Below are positions 6,650 to 13,521 of a DNA stretch of 14,393 nt, piece after piece; positions within the stretch are counted from its first letter, which is position 1; each line of letters opens with the position of its first letter. Location: positions 1-14,393 of the forward strand of contig USHL01000013.1 in assembly GCA_900554525.1 (NCBI GenBank). The letters run 5' to 3'. The stretch is from an uncultured Oscillospiraceae bacterium. GTDB lineage: Bacteria > Bacillota > Clostridia > Oscillospirales > Acutalibacteraceae. The position numbers were made by a program, and so were the translations under genes. The notes beneath the pieces are model-generated. The model did not search any database and was not told where the DNA came from. It was given only the letters and a program-made list of their open reading frames with translations.

Positions 6650-6683
6650 CAACTTACCCCTCAAATGCCAACTTACCCCTCAA
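6650..6683. repeat. Two tandem copies, 15-bp core at 19-bp spacing
   Basis: CAACTTACCCCTCAA occurs at 6650-6664 and 6669-6683, identical, separated by ATGC. On the minus strand this is a doubled TTGAGGGGTAAGTTG. It sits between the hsdM breakpoint (about 6740) and the HEPN-like gene. Short repeats with similar spacing occur inside the ends of some insertion sequences, for example the IS21 family; I could not match a specific element. The second copy overlaps the stop codon of the truncated hsdM frame. Confidence 0.7.
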
Positions 6684-7348
6684 GCGGCAAAATCGGCGGA
6701 GGAATAATTAAATTGTATCAATCTCAGTGCTTTTATATCAAGAATTTTCCCTTCTGTAGGAGCAAGCACTTCTACCATATATCGCACAACTGTGGACGGT
6801 GTGAAGAACTCTCCGCCGCCCTGACCTTCCGCCAAGGCGAATTTGCCAAGAAAGTATTCATAAATTTCACCGAAAATATCCAGCTTCACATCGGCCGGAA
6901 TGTCTTTAAAGGCTTTTAAAAGTTTCGCCAGTACGAGCGGGTCGTCCTCACTGTTTACGCTGTAATAGATGTCTTTCGGGAGCGTATCTTCCAACTCGGC
7001 AGTGTATTTCTCCACGGCTTCCATAGCTTCCTTAACTTTTTTTGCAAGATCTTCACTTTCCGGCAGATTTAAAAGCCAATCATATCTGGCTTCTTCCGGA
7101 AGATAAAAACCGCATTTTTCAATTGCGATTTCATGTATAGGACGCTCCATACGCGTTCCCTTGATGGAATCAAATTCTCTATTGATTTCAGATTCGAATT
7201 TACTGTATTTTACATCAGCAAAGCGCAAGAAAATCAATCCAAGAATCGGCTCGGCATATTCGGTGGACTTCAATCTGGAATTAGCGCGAAGCTGGTCAGC
7301 GGTTGCCCACAGTGTGTCTTTTAAGTTTTTTAATTGTTTATTTGTCAT
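6680..7348 (-). pseudogene. hsdM: N-terminal half of type I methylase HsdM, truncated
   Basis: The frame starts at ATG 7348 (MTNKQLKNLKDTLW; GGAGG lies 9 bp upstream) and encodes 222 residues, of which about 203 are HsdM. It contains the HsdM_N domain (EYAEPILGLIFLRFADVKY near the start) and the opening of the N6-adenine methylase domain (FGEIYEYFLGKFALAEGQ, then GGGEFFTPSTVVRYMVEVL). The sequence breaks at about 6737-6740, exactly before the SAM-binding DPACGSGG motif. The NPPY/F catalytic motif and the C-terminal half are gone; a full HsdM has about 500 residues. The last ~19 residues come from unrelated DNA with the 19-bp repeats. The start overlaps the XRE gene by 11 bp. No hsdS or hsdR is present in the window, so the system cannot methylate or restrict. 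Confidence 0.9.
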
Positions 7349-7559
7349 CCTTTTCATCCTCCGGAACATACTGTATAAGTTCGCCGAAATCACAGTTCAG
7401 GACAGCACATATCCTGCCAAGAACCGCAAGGTTTACAGGCTCGTCCCGACGAAGCTTTGTCATTGTATTCGGAGCAATATTTGCTGCTTTTCTCAAATCG
7501 GCATGACTCATTTTTTTATCAATAAGTAATTTCCACATTTTGTTATAGGAAATAGCCAT
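7338..7559 (-). CDS. XRE-family HTH regulator of a type I restriction locus
   Basis: A 73-residue Cro/C1-type repressor of the short HTH_26-like kind: YNKMWKLLIDKKMSHADLRK, then IAPNTMTKLRRDEPVNL as recognition region, then a helix ending DFGELIQYV and an acidic tail. Proteins of this kind commonly stand first in Firmicutes type I restriction operons and probably time methylase expression. The ATG at 7559 has GGAGGT 6 bp upstream; an in-frame ATG eight codons earlier (7583) has no such site. The stop lies inside the first codons of hsdM (11-bp overlap). A well-formed sigma-A promoter and a palindromic candidate operator lie upstream. The gene appears intact although its operon is ruined. Confidence 0.9.
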   Translation of the reverse strand: MAISYNKMWKLLIDKKMSHADLRKAANIAPNTMTKLRRDEPVNLAVLGRICAVLNCDFGELIQYVPEDEKDDK

Positions 7560-7601
7560 GTGTTTACCTCCTATACATTTCAATCATAGCTATTAAATAT
7601 T

Positions 7602-7630
7602 ATTATACAGCAAAAAATCATCTTTTTCAA
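7602..7630 (-). promoter_or_regulatory. Sigma-A promoter of XRE/hsdM operon
   Basis: On the minus strand TTGAAA (7630-7625), a 17-bp spacer and a perfect TATAAT (7607-7602). Expected start near 7595, giving a leader of about 36 nt with the GGAGGT site. This is one of the best promoters in the window. Confidence 0.85.
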
Positions 7631-7637
7631 CACAAAA

Positions 7638-7653
7638 TCGCAATAATTTGCGA
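7638..7653. promoter_or_regulatory. Palindromic candidate operator of the XRE regulator
   Basis: TCGCAATAATTTGCGA has 6-bp perfect arms (TCGCAA/TTGCGA) around TAAT. It ends 8 bp upstream of the -35 box of the XRE promoter, a usual position for an autoregulatory site of XRE-type controllers. Binding by this protein is inference. Confidence 0.5.
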
Positions 7654-7720
7654 ATACATCTCTGCTTTTAACCTCTATAAAAAATGAAATCCATATAAAT
7701 TCATATTCTAACAGATTTGC

Positions 7721-7765
7721 AAAAATAAAATCAGTCTCCGCTCTTACGAATCGAAGACTGATTTT
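7721..7765 (-). terminator. Intrinsic terminator of the phosphoesterase operon
   Basis: On the minus strand AAAATCAGTCT (7765-7755) pairs perfectly with AGACTGATTTT (7737-7727) around a 17-nt loop, and the tail reads ATTTTTGC. It lies about 58 bp downstream of the YkuE-like stop codon. Between 7660 and 7720 I see no gene or clear signal. Confidence 0.75.
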
Positions 7766-7790
7766 AGTATCCTATTCAGTTGTCTTAGAT

Positions 7791-7826
7791 TTCTCCCATA
7801 AGGATATCACGTTTTTGACTGCTCAT
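7791..7826 (-). repeat. Right copy of 36-bp inverted repeat flanking the island
   Basis: Mirror copy of 4273-4308 (29/36 identical, no gaps). It includes the TGA stop of the YkuE-like gene (7825-7823) and lies next to six T residues (7826-7831 on the plus strand). Outside the repeat no target-site duplication is visible. Confidence 0.8.
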
Positions 7827-8668
7827 TTTTTATCCAGATTTACAATGACAAGCTCCGGGCGGTTAAAAACTCTCGGAATAGGGGTGCTTTCGCGTGCCAG
7901 ACCGCGGCTTACTATCATTACGGTGCTTCCCGAACGGTATTTCCCGCCTGCATATTTCGGAAACAGCCCTTGGTTGGGTGCGAAAAGTCCGTTAAGCAAT
8001 ACGGGAATCCGCCACTGACCGCCGTGCGCGTGCCCTGTAAGCACAAGGTCGAAGCCGTGCCCGCAGTATTTTTCAAAAAGCTCCGGGCGGTGCGCCAGAA
8101 GAACGGTATAATAACCGTTGTCGGCGGTGCTGTTGAGTGCTTTCAGCTGTGCGGCGGTACCGAAGCTTGAATCGGTGTGTTCGGTTATCTCCGGGTCGGT
8201 CACCCCGCATATATTAATCTTTTGCCCGCGTATATCTACGGTTTCATATTCTCCGGCTAAAATCCTTATCCCGAATTTCTTCAGGAATCCGAAGATTTTT
8301 TCGGTGTCGTCCGCACGGTATTCGTGATTGCCCGGTACATAATAGCAGGGGAATTTTCCGGATATGCCTTTTATAAAGCTTGCCGCATTTTTATGGGGCA
8401 CCTCGTCGTCGAAAATATCTCCGCCCAAAAGCAGTATATCGGGCTTGGCTTTTTCCAAAGCCTTTATAAGCTCTGACTGGTCCTTGCCGTAGCGGCAGGA
8501 GTGCAGGTCGCTTATCATTGCCAGACGGATTGGCCCGTCAAGCCTTTTATCGGCAATATTATATTCCCGTGTTGTGAGCCGCGCGTCGCATGCGATCAGC
8601 ATAAGCAGCGCCGCCGATCCTAATGCCGCAAGCGAGCCTGCGGCTTTTGCTTTATTATTCTTTTTCAT
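7823..8668 (-). CDS. YkuE/YaeI-type metallophosphoesterase, probable lipoprotein
   Basis: A 281-residue calcineurin-like phosphoesterase of the YkuE/YaeI type. Metal-site motifs: D54-x-H56 (ISDLHS), D84 in GGDIFDD, N114-H115 in GNHEY, H193 in LLAHRPE, and G212-H213-A214-H215 followed by GGQWRIP, which is characteristic of this group. The N-terminus has a Lys-rich start, a hydrophobic stretch (about 12-26) and LIAC with Cys27, fitting a lipobox, so the enzyme probably sits on the outer face of the membrane. Characterised relatives act at the envelope or on phospholipid-type substrates; the substrate here is unknown. The start at 8668 overlaps the YfhO-type gene by 14 bp with GAGGA as ribosome binding site, so both are translated as an operon. 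A TTG four codons upstream is less likely. Confidence 0.92.
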   Translation of the reverse strand: MKKNNKAKAAGSLAALGSAALLMLIACDARLTTREYNIADKRLDGPIRLAMISDLHSCRYGKDQSELIKALEKAKPDILLLGGDIFDDEVPHKNAASFIKGISGKFPCYYVPGNHEYRADDTEKIFGFLKKFGIRILAGEYETVDIRGQKINICGVTDPEITEHTDSSFGTAAQLKALNSTADNGYYTVLLAHRPELFEKYCGHGFDLVLTGHAHGGQWRIPVLLNGLFAPNQGLFPKYAGGKYRSGSTVMIVSRGLARESTPIPRVFNRPELVIVNLDKK

Positions 8669-11276
8669 CGTTATCCTCAATTATTTCCGTATCTATTTTA
8701 AATCCTCCGCTGAAGCCGTTATCGATATGCGGGATTTCGATATCGTCGTCATCGTCCAAAAGGCTGTGCCTTATATTTTCGGGAAAGCGCTCAGCGATAA
8801 GCTGTTTTAATTCTTCCTTTTCCTCGGAATGCCAGCGCTCAAGCAGCTGTTCGCCCTCGGGGTAGTATTCATCGGAAGGATGTCTGCGTTTCCAGAGCCT
8901 GAATGCCAGCATATAGACGAGCAGTATAACGCAGCAGACGCCCGTAACCGTGAGACCGTCGGAAAGACCGGGAGTCATATATTCAAAGCGTATTGTGCTT
9001 TGGCCTTCGTCTACCTTGACCGCCATAAAGCCTGCGTTGACCTTTTCTATTTCGGCGGGAGCGCCGTTTACGTAAGCGGTCCAGCCTTTATCATACGGTA
9101 CCGAGAAGAAGACAAGACTTTCCTTATCGCGGGTAACTTCGGCGGTAAAGCCGTAGTTATCGGTTTCAAAGCTTTCCGCCGAGGTTTTGCGGCGCTGTTC
9201 GCAGTCGTATTCCATAGCGGAATCGGTAAGCGAGAGGGTAGTACCGTCGTCAAAGCTGTAAGGAGGCGTATCAAGGGCTTCGATATTCGTGAACAGATGA
9301 CCGTATTTTTCAATCTGCTCGTCGGTGAGCAGTATCGCCTTGAGCATCAGCGCGGCACGGTCTGAGCTTGAATAAGAATCACAGAAGTCATAGCTCATAT
9401 AATAATCATACGAAAAGCCGTAAGGAATATAGTTTTTGTTTTCATATATATAATAGCCGCCGCTGGTCTTTATATATTCATAGTTCGGCATAAGCGGTTC
9501 CTTGTCTTCGCCGATAAAGCTTGCGCCGTTTTTGCGGTTAAGCAGGTACTTGACCGAAACAAGGGGGCGGAGTGCGGCCTGGTCGGTTTCCGGACGGCTG
9601 CCGACGCTGCGCTCGACCCCGATATAATCGTAGAATTCAAAGATTGAGGCCGGCACTACCGAATGGAATGCGTTGATGCCCGGAAGCCCCAGATACATCG
9701 AAGTGTTGTCCACACCGTCGTAAACATCCACGCGGAAAGCGGAATCGTCGTCAAGATCGACCTCGCCTTCGATCAGCTGATCTATCATGACCTCTTTTAT
9801 TTCATAGGAATGGGAACGTCCCGAGGCGATAAAGACATTGCCGTATACAGCCGAAATCACGCATACGCAGACGGCAGCGGTGCGGTAAAAGGCGGCACGG
9901 TCCTTTTTGAGCTGAGTCAGCAGAACGCGCAGCAGGACAAGGCTGATTATAGCGATTGCGCAGGCGAGCCAGAAACGGAAGGCGTACATTCCGTCATCGC
10001 TTTGCGAATAAATTCCGAAGACAAGCTTATCGTCGATTTTTTGCGGGTAAAAGCCGATTACAAGCGTTACGGCGACGGTAATGCCGAAGACCCATCTCCA
10101 GGCAGAGGACCAGTCTGCCGTGCGGTCTTCCGTAAGTGAAACGGTGGCGAGACACATCATAAGTATCGGCATATAGAACCAACGCGCATAATAGGCTGTA
10201 TTGAAGGCATAGAAAGCGCTGTTGAGCACCGGCACCAGTGACATAAATATACAGATGCCCATTACCCTTTTCAGCCAGTGGCCTTTGCGCAGCGAGAACC
10301 ATGCAAACACACCAACCATGCTGAACAGCGGCAGCCAGCCGCCGAGAGACGACCATTTGACATTGGCCTCCGGGAAGAATACGGGTCTTGCCGGAATATC
10401 GGGCGGGAAGAAGAAGCATTCCATAATGTTGCCGTAAATCTGCTCCTTGCCGTACATAATAGCTCCCCAGCCCGCATCGAGCATAGTGCTCGAAACACGG
10501 CTGTTGTCTATTATTGCGAGCAGAGCGGGCATGAGCAGGAATGCGGCCAGACCGAGGCCTAATACCGACTCAAATATCATCACCGCGAAGCGGGAAAGCT
10601 TTACCTGTACCGCGCCTGAAAGCAGCCGTACAAAGAAGTAAATGACGGTGAAGACCGCCATTCCGAAAAAGAAGAAGTAATTCATCACGGCGCAGAGCGC
10701 GACAGCCAGCGCGAATACAAAGCGGCGGTTTTCGGTTATGAGCAGCTCTACCGCCAGCAGCAAGAGCGGAAAGCCTATTATAGCCTCGTGAAAGTGATTG
10801 AAAAAGATGTTATAAACCGAAAAGCCCGAAAAGGCATAGAGAAGTCCGCCGAGCCTTGCCGCCGCAGGCGTACGGGTAAAGCGGCGGATATAGCAGTAGG
10901 CCGTAAAAGCCGCGCAGGCAAATTTCAGTATCAGCAGCGGACCCATAAGATAGGGGACCATCCAGTTCGGAAAAGGAATGGTCAGCCAGAAAAACGGACT
11001 GCCCAGCAGATAAAAGCTGTAGGAGCCGATGAAATTTGCGCCGAGGTCGGTAGTCCAGCTCCAGAAGATATTGCCCTCACGCACCGCCTCATGGCATTTT
11101 TGATAGAAGGGTATCTGCTGAACGTTGAAATCGCCGTAGAAGATGAAATATCCCTCCGACATCAGCATATACGGCAGGAAAAGCGCCGTGGCTGTTATAA
11201 GTGCAAAGAGAAATGTGGAAAGGTATTTTTCTTTCTGCGGCTTAAGCGTGGAAAGCTTGGTATAAGAAAATCCCAT
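8655..11276 (-). CDS. YfhO-family membrane protein (GT-C-like)
   Basis: An 873-residue polytopic membrane protein of the YfhO family (Pfam YfhO). A first transmembrane helix (about 20-40) is followed by an extracytoplasmic loop with YGDFNVQQIPFY around D49 and a D77-L-G segment, as in GT-C glycosyltransferases that use lipid-linked sugars. Many further helices follow, then a large extracytoplasmic domain (about 480-770, ending with FFSVPYDKGWTAYVNGAPAE, typical of the family), a last helix (about 775-795) and a 78-residue acidic cytoplasmic tail with DDDDD. In Bacillus, YfhO is linked to glycosylation of lipoteichoic acid; the acceptor here is unknown. The ATG at 11276 has AAGGA upstream. It is first in an operon with the phosphoesterase and divergent from yfbR. 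Confidence 0.92.
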   Translation of the reverse strand: MGFSYTKLSTLKPQKEKYLSTFLFALITATALFLPYMLMSEGYFIFYGDFNVQQIPFYQKCHEAVREGNIFWSWTTDLGANFIGSYSFYLLGSPFFWLTIPFPNWMVPYLMGPLLILKFACAAFTAYCYIRRFTRTPAAARLGGLLYAFSGFSVYNIFFNHFHEAIIGFPLLLLAVELLITENRRFVFALAVALCAVMNYFFFFGMAVFTVIYFFVRLLSGAVQVKLSRFAVMIFESVLGLGLAAFLLMPALLAIIDNSRVSSTMLDAGWGAIMYGKEQIYGNIMECFFFPPDIPARPVFFPEANVKWSSLGGWLPLFSMVGVFAWFSLRKGHWLKRVMGICIFMSLVPVLNSAFYAFNTAYYARWFYMPILMMCLATVSLTEDRTADWSSAWRWVFGITVAVTLVIGFYPQKIDDKLVFGIYSQSDDGMYAFRFWLACAIAIISLVLLRVLLTQLKKDRAAFYRTAAVCVCVISAVYGNVFIASGRSHSYEIKEVMIDQLIEGEVDLDDDSAFRVDVYDGVDNTSMYLGLPGINAFHSVVPASIFEFYDYIGVERSVGSRPETDQAALRPLVSVKYLLNRKNGASFIGEDKEPLMPNYEYIKTSGGYYIYENKNYIPYGFSYDYYMSYDFCDSYSSSDRAALMLKAILLTDEQIEKYGHLFTNIEALDTPPYSFDDGTTLSLTDSAMEYDCEQRRKTSAESFETDNYGFTAEVTRDKESLVFFSVPYDKGWTAYVNGAPAEIEKVNAGFMAVKVDEGQSTIRFEYMTPGLSDGLTVTGVCCVILLVYMLAFRLWKRRHPSDEYYPEGEQLLERWHSEEKEELKQLIAERFPENIRHSLLDDDDDIEIPHIDNGFSGGFKIDTEIIEDNDEKE

Positions 11277-11305
11277 AAATTATGTTCCTTTGTAAAATCT
11301 TGTTA

Positions 11306-11334
11306 TTGAATATTATACCAGTAAATGATATAAT
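11306..11334 (+). promoter_or_regulatory. Promoter of yfbR, fully overlapping the opposing promoter
   Basis: TTGAAT (11306-11311), a 17-bp spacer and TATAAT (11329-11334). Expected start near 11341, leaving a leader of only about 18 nt with AAAGGATG as ribosome binding site. Confidence 0.8.
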
Positions 11335-11340
11335 ATTCAA
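11312..11340 (-). promoter_or_regulatory. Promoter of the YfhO operon, fully overlapping the yfbR promoter
   Basis: On the minus strand TTGAAT (11340-11335), a 17-bp spacer and TATAAT (11317-11312). Expected start near 11305, about 29 nt before the ATG at 11276. It has the same boxes and spacing as the plus-strand promoter in the same DNA. Confidence 0.8.
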
Positions 11341-11358
11341 TAAAGGATGTGAATTATC

Positions 11359-11943
11359 TTGCAAAATCATTTTTACGCGATGATGGCGCGAATGAAAAAT
11401 ATCTATCGCTGGGGGCTTATGCGCAATACAAAGTCGGAAAATTTGAGCGAGCACTCGCTCGAGACTGCCCAGATAGCCCATGCGCTCGCGATAATAAATA
11501 ACAGAAGGCTCGGCGGCTCGGCCGACGCCGCGGCCTGTGCGCTTGCGGCAATGTATCATGATACGACCGAAATTATAACCGGCGATATGCCCACCCCGGT
11601 TAAATACTTCAATCGGGAGATAAAGGGCGCGTATAAGCAGATAGAGGATAACGCGAAACAGCGGCTTACAAATATGCTGCCCGGCGATTTCAGGCAGGAT
11701 TTTGAAAGGATATATAATCCGGACAGTGAAACCGCGCGGCTTGTAAAGGCTGCCGATAAGCTTTCGGCGCTGATAAAATGCATCGAAGAGCTTAATATGG
11801 GCAACCGTGAATTTGCCGAGGCGGAAAAGACCATCCGCGCCGCGATAGCGGGGCTTTCCTGCCCTGAGGCCGATATATTTTTAGAAGAGTTTATTCCGAG
11901 CTTTTCGCTTTCGCTTGATGAGACGGCAAACGGTGAAGCATAA
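11359..11943 (+). CDS. yfbR: 5'-deoxynucleotidase YfbR-like HD-domain protein
   Basis: A 194-residue HD-domain phosphohydrolase. From memory it matches E. coli YfbR closely along its whole length, including the start (HFYAMMARMKNIYRWGLMRN against [20 protein letters not shown]). YfbR removes phosphate from deoxynucleoside 5'-monophosphates with a divalent metal. Expected active-site residues are present: R17-W18, H32 (SEHSLETAQIAHAL), H67-D68 (MYHDTTE), E71, D76 (TGDMPTPVKYFN) and D133 (AADKL). The end EEFIPSFSLSLDE is also typical. The start codon is TTG at 11359: RBS position and the family's N-terminus both support it, and the next in-frame ATG (11380) would cut the conserved start. It is divergent from the YfhO operon and shares its promoter DNA. 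Confidence 0.93.
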   Translation: MQNHFYAMMARMKNIYRWGLMRNTKSENLSEHSLETAQIAHALAIINNRRLGGSADAAACALAAMYHDTTEIITGDMPTPVKYFNREIKGAYKQIEDNAKQRLTNMLPGDFRQDFERIYNPDSETARLVKAADKLSALIKCIEELNMGNREFAEAEKTIRAAIAGLSCPEADIFLEEFIPSFSLSLDETANGEA

Positions 11944-11994
11944 ATATTTTTGATGTCTGAGGCGGCTTTAAAAAATTAAAAAGGGGAATTTTTT

Positions 11995-12435
11995 ATGCGC
12001 AAGGTACTTTTAATCATTCTTACGGTACTGCAGATTCTTTCGGCGGTTTATCTGTTCTTTTCGCTGATAGGCCACTCGTTTCTTTTGGCGGTAATTTCGG
12101 CTTTTATTGCTGTCATGCAGATTGTGCTTACTCTTTCGGTTATTATCAATATCGGCGATATCGAAGAGCTGCGTGCGGAAATTCATTGGCTGCGTGAGAG
12201 AATGAAGCATTTTGAGGAGCTTGCGGAGGGTCCGCGCGAAATCTCCGAAGCAGCGCCTGCCCTGAAGGATCGTGAAACCGCCGGCGGTGTGTGGGAGTGC
12301 GTCAAATGCGGCACGGTCAATAAGTCAGGAACATCACAGTGTACCAACTGCGGTTCAGAGTATTCTTCATGGGTTAATCCTACCGATACCTTTGCAAAAA
12401 AGAAAAAAATCAGCCGCTGGGTCAAGTATAAATAA
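11995..12435 (+). CDS. Small membrane protein with RanBP2-type zinc finger
   Basis: A 146-residue protein of unknown function. Two transmembrane helices (about 4-25 and 29-53) are followed by a charged helix, likely coiled-coil (54-80), a linker, and a zinc finger at 100-119. The finger reads W100-x-C102-x2-C105-x3-N109-x6-C116-x2-C119, exactly the RanBP2-type consensus (W-x-C-x2-4-C-x3-N-x6-C-x2-C). The C-terminus is Lys-rich. The short first loop suggests that both ends face the cytoplasm, so the finger would be a cytoplasmic tail that binds a protein or RNA. The ATG at 11995 follows AAGGGGAA. It lies 51 bp after yfbR and is probably co-transcribed with it. A general zinc ribbon is the alternative. 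Confidence 0.8.
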   Translation: MRKVLLIILTVLQILSAVYLFFSLIGHSFLLAVISAFIAVMQIVLTLSVIINIGDIEELRAEIHWLRERMKHFEELAEGPREISEAAPALKDRETAGGVWECVKCGTVNKSGTSQCTNCGSEYSSWVNPTDTFAKKKKISRWVKYK

Positions 12436-12448
12436 TGCCTCTTTTGGC

Positions 12449-12477
12449 TTGTAAAGCAATCGAAAATGTGGTATTAT
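12449..12477 (+). promoter_or_regulatory. Promoter of trpS-holB
   Basis: TTGTAA (12449-12454), a 17-bp spacer and TATTAT (12472-12477), giving a start near 12484 and a leader of about 27 nt. That leaves no room for a T-box leader. Confidence 0.6.
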
Positions 12478-12510
12478 TAAAGCATTGAAGACAAAAAGGC
12501 GGAATATGCT

Positions 12511-13521
12511 ATGAGCGAAACAATTATTGAAAATACCAAAAAAAAGGTTTTAAGCTGTATCCAGCCGAGCGGGCTTCTGACCCTCGGCAATTATCTCGGC
12601 GCGCTTAAAAACTGGGCGGCCATGCAGGAGGAATTCGACTGTACCTATGCCGTGGCAGACCTTCACGCAATTACCGTGCGGCAGGAGCCGGCAAAACTGC
12701 GCAGTCAGATATATTCAACCTTCGCAATACTTTTGGCGCTCGGTATCGACCCGGAAAAGAATACGGTTTTTATTCAGTCGCAGGTGCCTGAGCACGCGCA
12801 GCTTGCCTGGCTGCTTTCCTGCTATACGCAGTTCGGGGAAATGTCGCGTATGACCCAGTTTAAGGATAAATCCGAAAAGCATCCCGGCAATGTAAATGTC
12901 GGCTTGTTTGCATATCCCGTACTTATGGCGGCGGATATTCTGCTTTATAAGCCGGATCTTGTCCCGGTGGGGGAGGATCAGAAGCAGCACCTTGAAATAG
13001 CGCGGGATATCGCCGTGCGCTTCAATCATATTTACGGCGACGTTTTTACCGTGCCGGAGGCATATATACCGAAGGCGGGGGCGAGGGTGCGCTCACTTCA
13101 GGACCCTGCCAGGAAAATGTCGAAATCCGATGAAAACGTCAACGCGTGGGTCGCGATACTTGATAGCAGGGATGATATAATCCGCAAATTCAAACGCGCC
13201 GTGACCGACTCGGATTCATCGGTCAGGATGTCGGAGGATAAGCCCGGCGTTTCTAACCTTATTACCATATATTCGTCGGTGACCGGAAAAACATCTGCCG
13301 AGGTCGAGCGTGAATTTGAAGGGAAGGGCTACGGCGAATTCAAGCTGGCGGTAGGCGAAGCGGTAGCCGACGCCTTAGCGCCGATAAAGCAGCGGCATGA
13401 TGAAATAATTAAGGATAAAGGCTTAATAGAGCGGCTTTACCGCGACGGGGCCGAAAAGGCCGAGGCGACAGCCCGCAAAACCTATTTCAAGGCTATGAAA
13501 AAGGTCGGTTTTGTTTTATGA
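12511..13521 (+). CDS. trpS: Tryptophanyl-tRNA synthetase
   Basis: A 336-residue class I synthetase that charges tRNA-Trp with tryptophan using ATP. Signature motifs: QPSGLLTLGNYLGAL at 18-32, where TLGN is the HIGH-equivalent, VADLHAITV at 48-56, the GEDQKQHLE loop at 154-162 and KMSKS at 202-206 in DPARKMSKSDE. Length is normal for bacterial TrpS (about 330). The ATG at 12511 follows AAAGGCGGAA with a 7-nt gap. The first ~12 residues are a short extension before the core. Its TGA overlaps the start of holB as ATGA, indicating coupled translation. No T-box or trp leader peptide is visible upstream, so it may be expressed constitutively. Confidence 0.98.
   Translation: MSETIIENTKKKVLSCIQPSGLLTLGNYLGALKNWAAMQEEFDCTYAVADLHAITVRQEPAKLRSQIYSTFAILLALGIDPEKNTVFIQSQVPEHAQLAWLLSCYTQFGEMSRMTQFKDKSEKHPGNVNVGLFAYPVLMAADILLYKPDLVPVGEDQKQHLEIARDIAVRFNHIYGDVFTVPEAYIPKAGARVRSLQDPARKMSKSDENVNAWVAILDSRDDIIRKFKRAVTDSDSSVRMSEDKPGVSNLITIYSSVTGKTSAEVEREFEGKGYGEFKLAVGEAVADALAPIKQRHDEIIKDKGLIERLYRDGAEKAEATARKTYFKAMKKVGFVL

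Larger units (their letters stand above)
4273..7826. mobile_element. Degraded genomic island bounded by inverted repeats
   Basis: About 3.55 kb of accessory DNA between two convergent host genes. It holds fragments of two large serine recombinases, a fragment of an AbiJ-type gene, a type I restriction regulator with half of hsdM, a HEPN-like gene, a nonsense-mutated mini-gene and a 19-bp tandem repeat. The pieces differ in base composition: the plus-strand recombinase piece is clearly GC-rich, while the AbiJ and HEPN pieces are AT-rich. This points to several origins. The outer limits are taken from the 36-bp inverted repeats; the true boundaries could lie slightly further inside. No intact recombinase or transposase remains, so the island is probably immobile by itself. 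Confidence 0.65.
11303..11343. repeat. 15-bp perfect inverted repeat carrying two promoters
   Basis: TTATTGAATATTATA (11303-11317) and its exact reverse complement (11329-11343) are separated by 11 bp. Each arm holds the -35 box of one promoter and the -10 box of the opposite one. It may also bind a dimeric regulator. Confidence 0.85.

Noticed and set aside
6650..6683. CRISPR array or plasmid iterons
   Set aside because: Only two copies with a 4-bp gap; no spacers, no cas or rep gene.
4273..7826. A complete, active integrative element
   Set aside because: Both recombinases lack catalytic domains and no transfer or replication genes are present.
9663..10139. Long plus-strand frames inside the YfhO gene (also 8829-9365 and 10788-11309)
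   Set aside because: Opposite strand of a full-length, motif-rich membrane protein; no ribosome sites, low-quality protein text.
12436..12510. T-box riboswitch or trp leader upstream of trpS
   Set aside because: Only 75 bp separate the genes, a promoter already occupies part of it, and no T-box consensus or Trp-rich leader peptide is seen.
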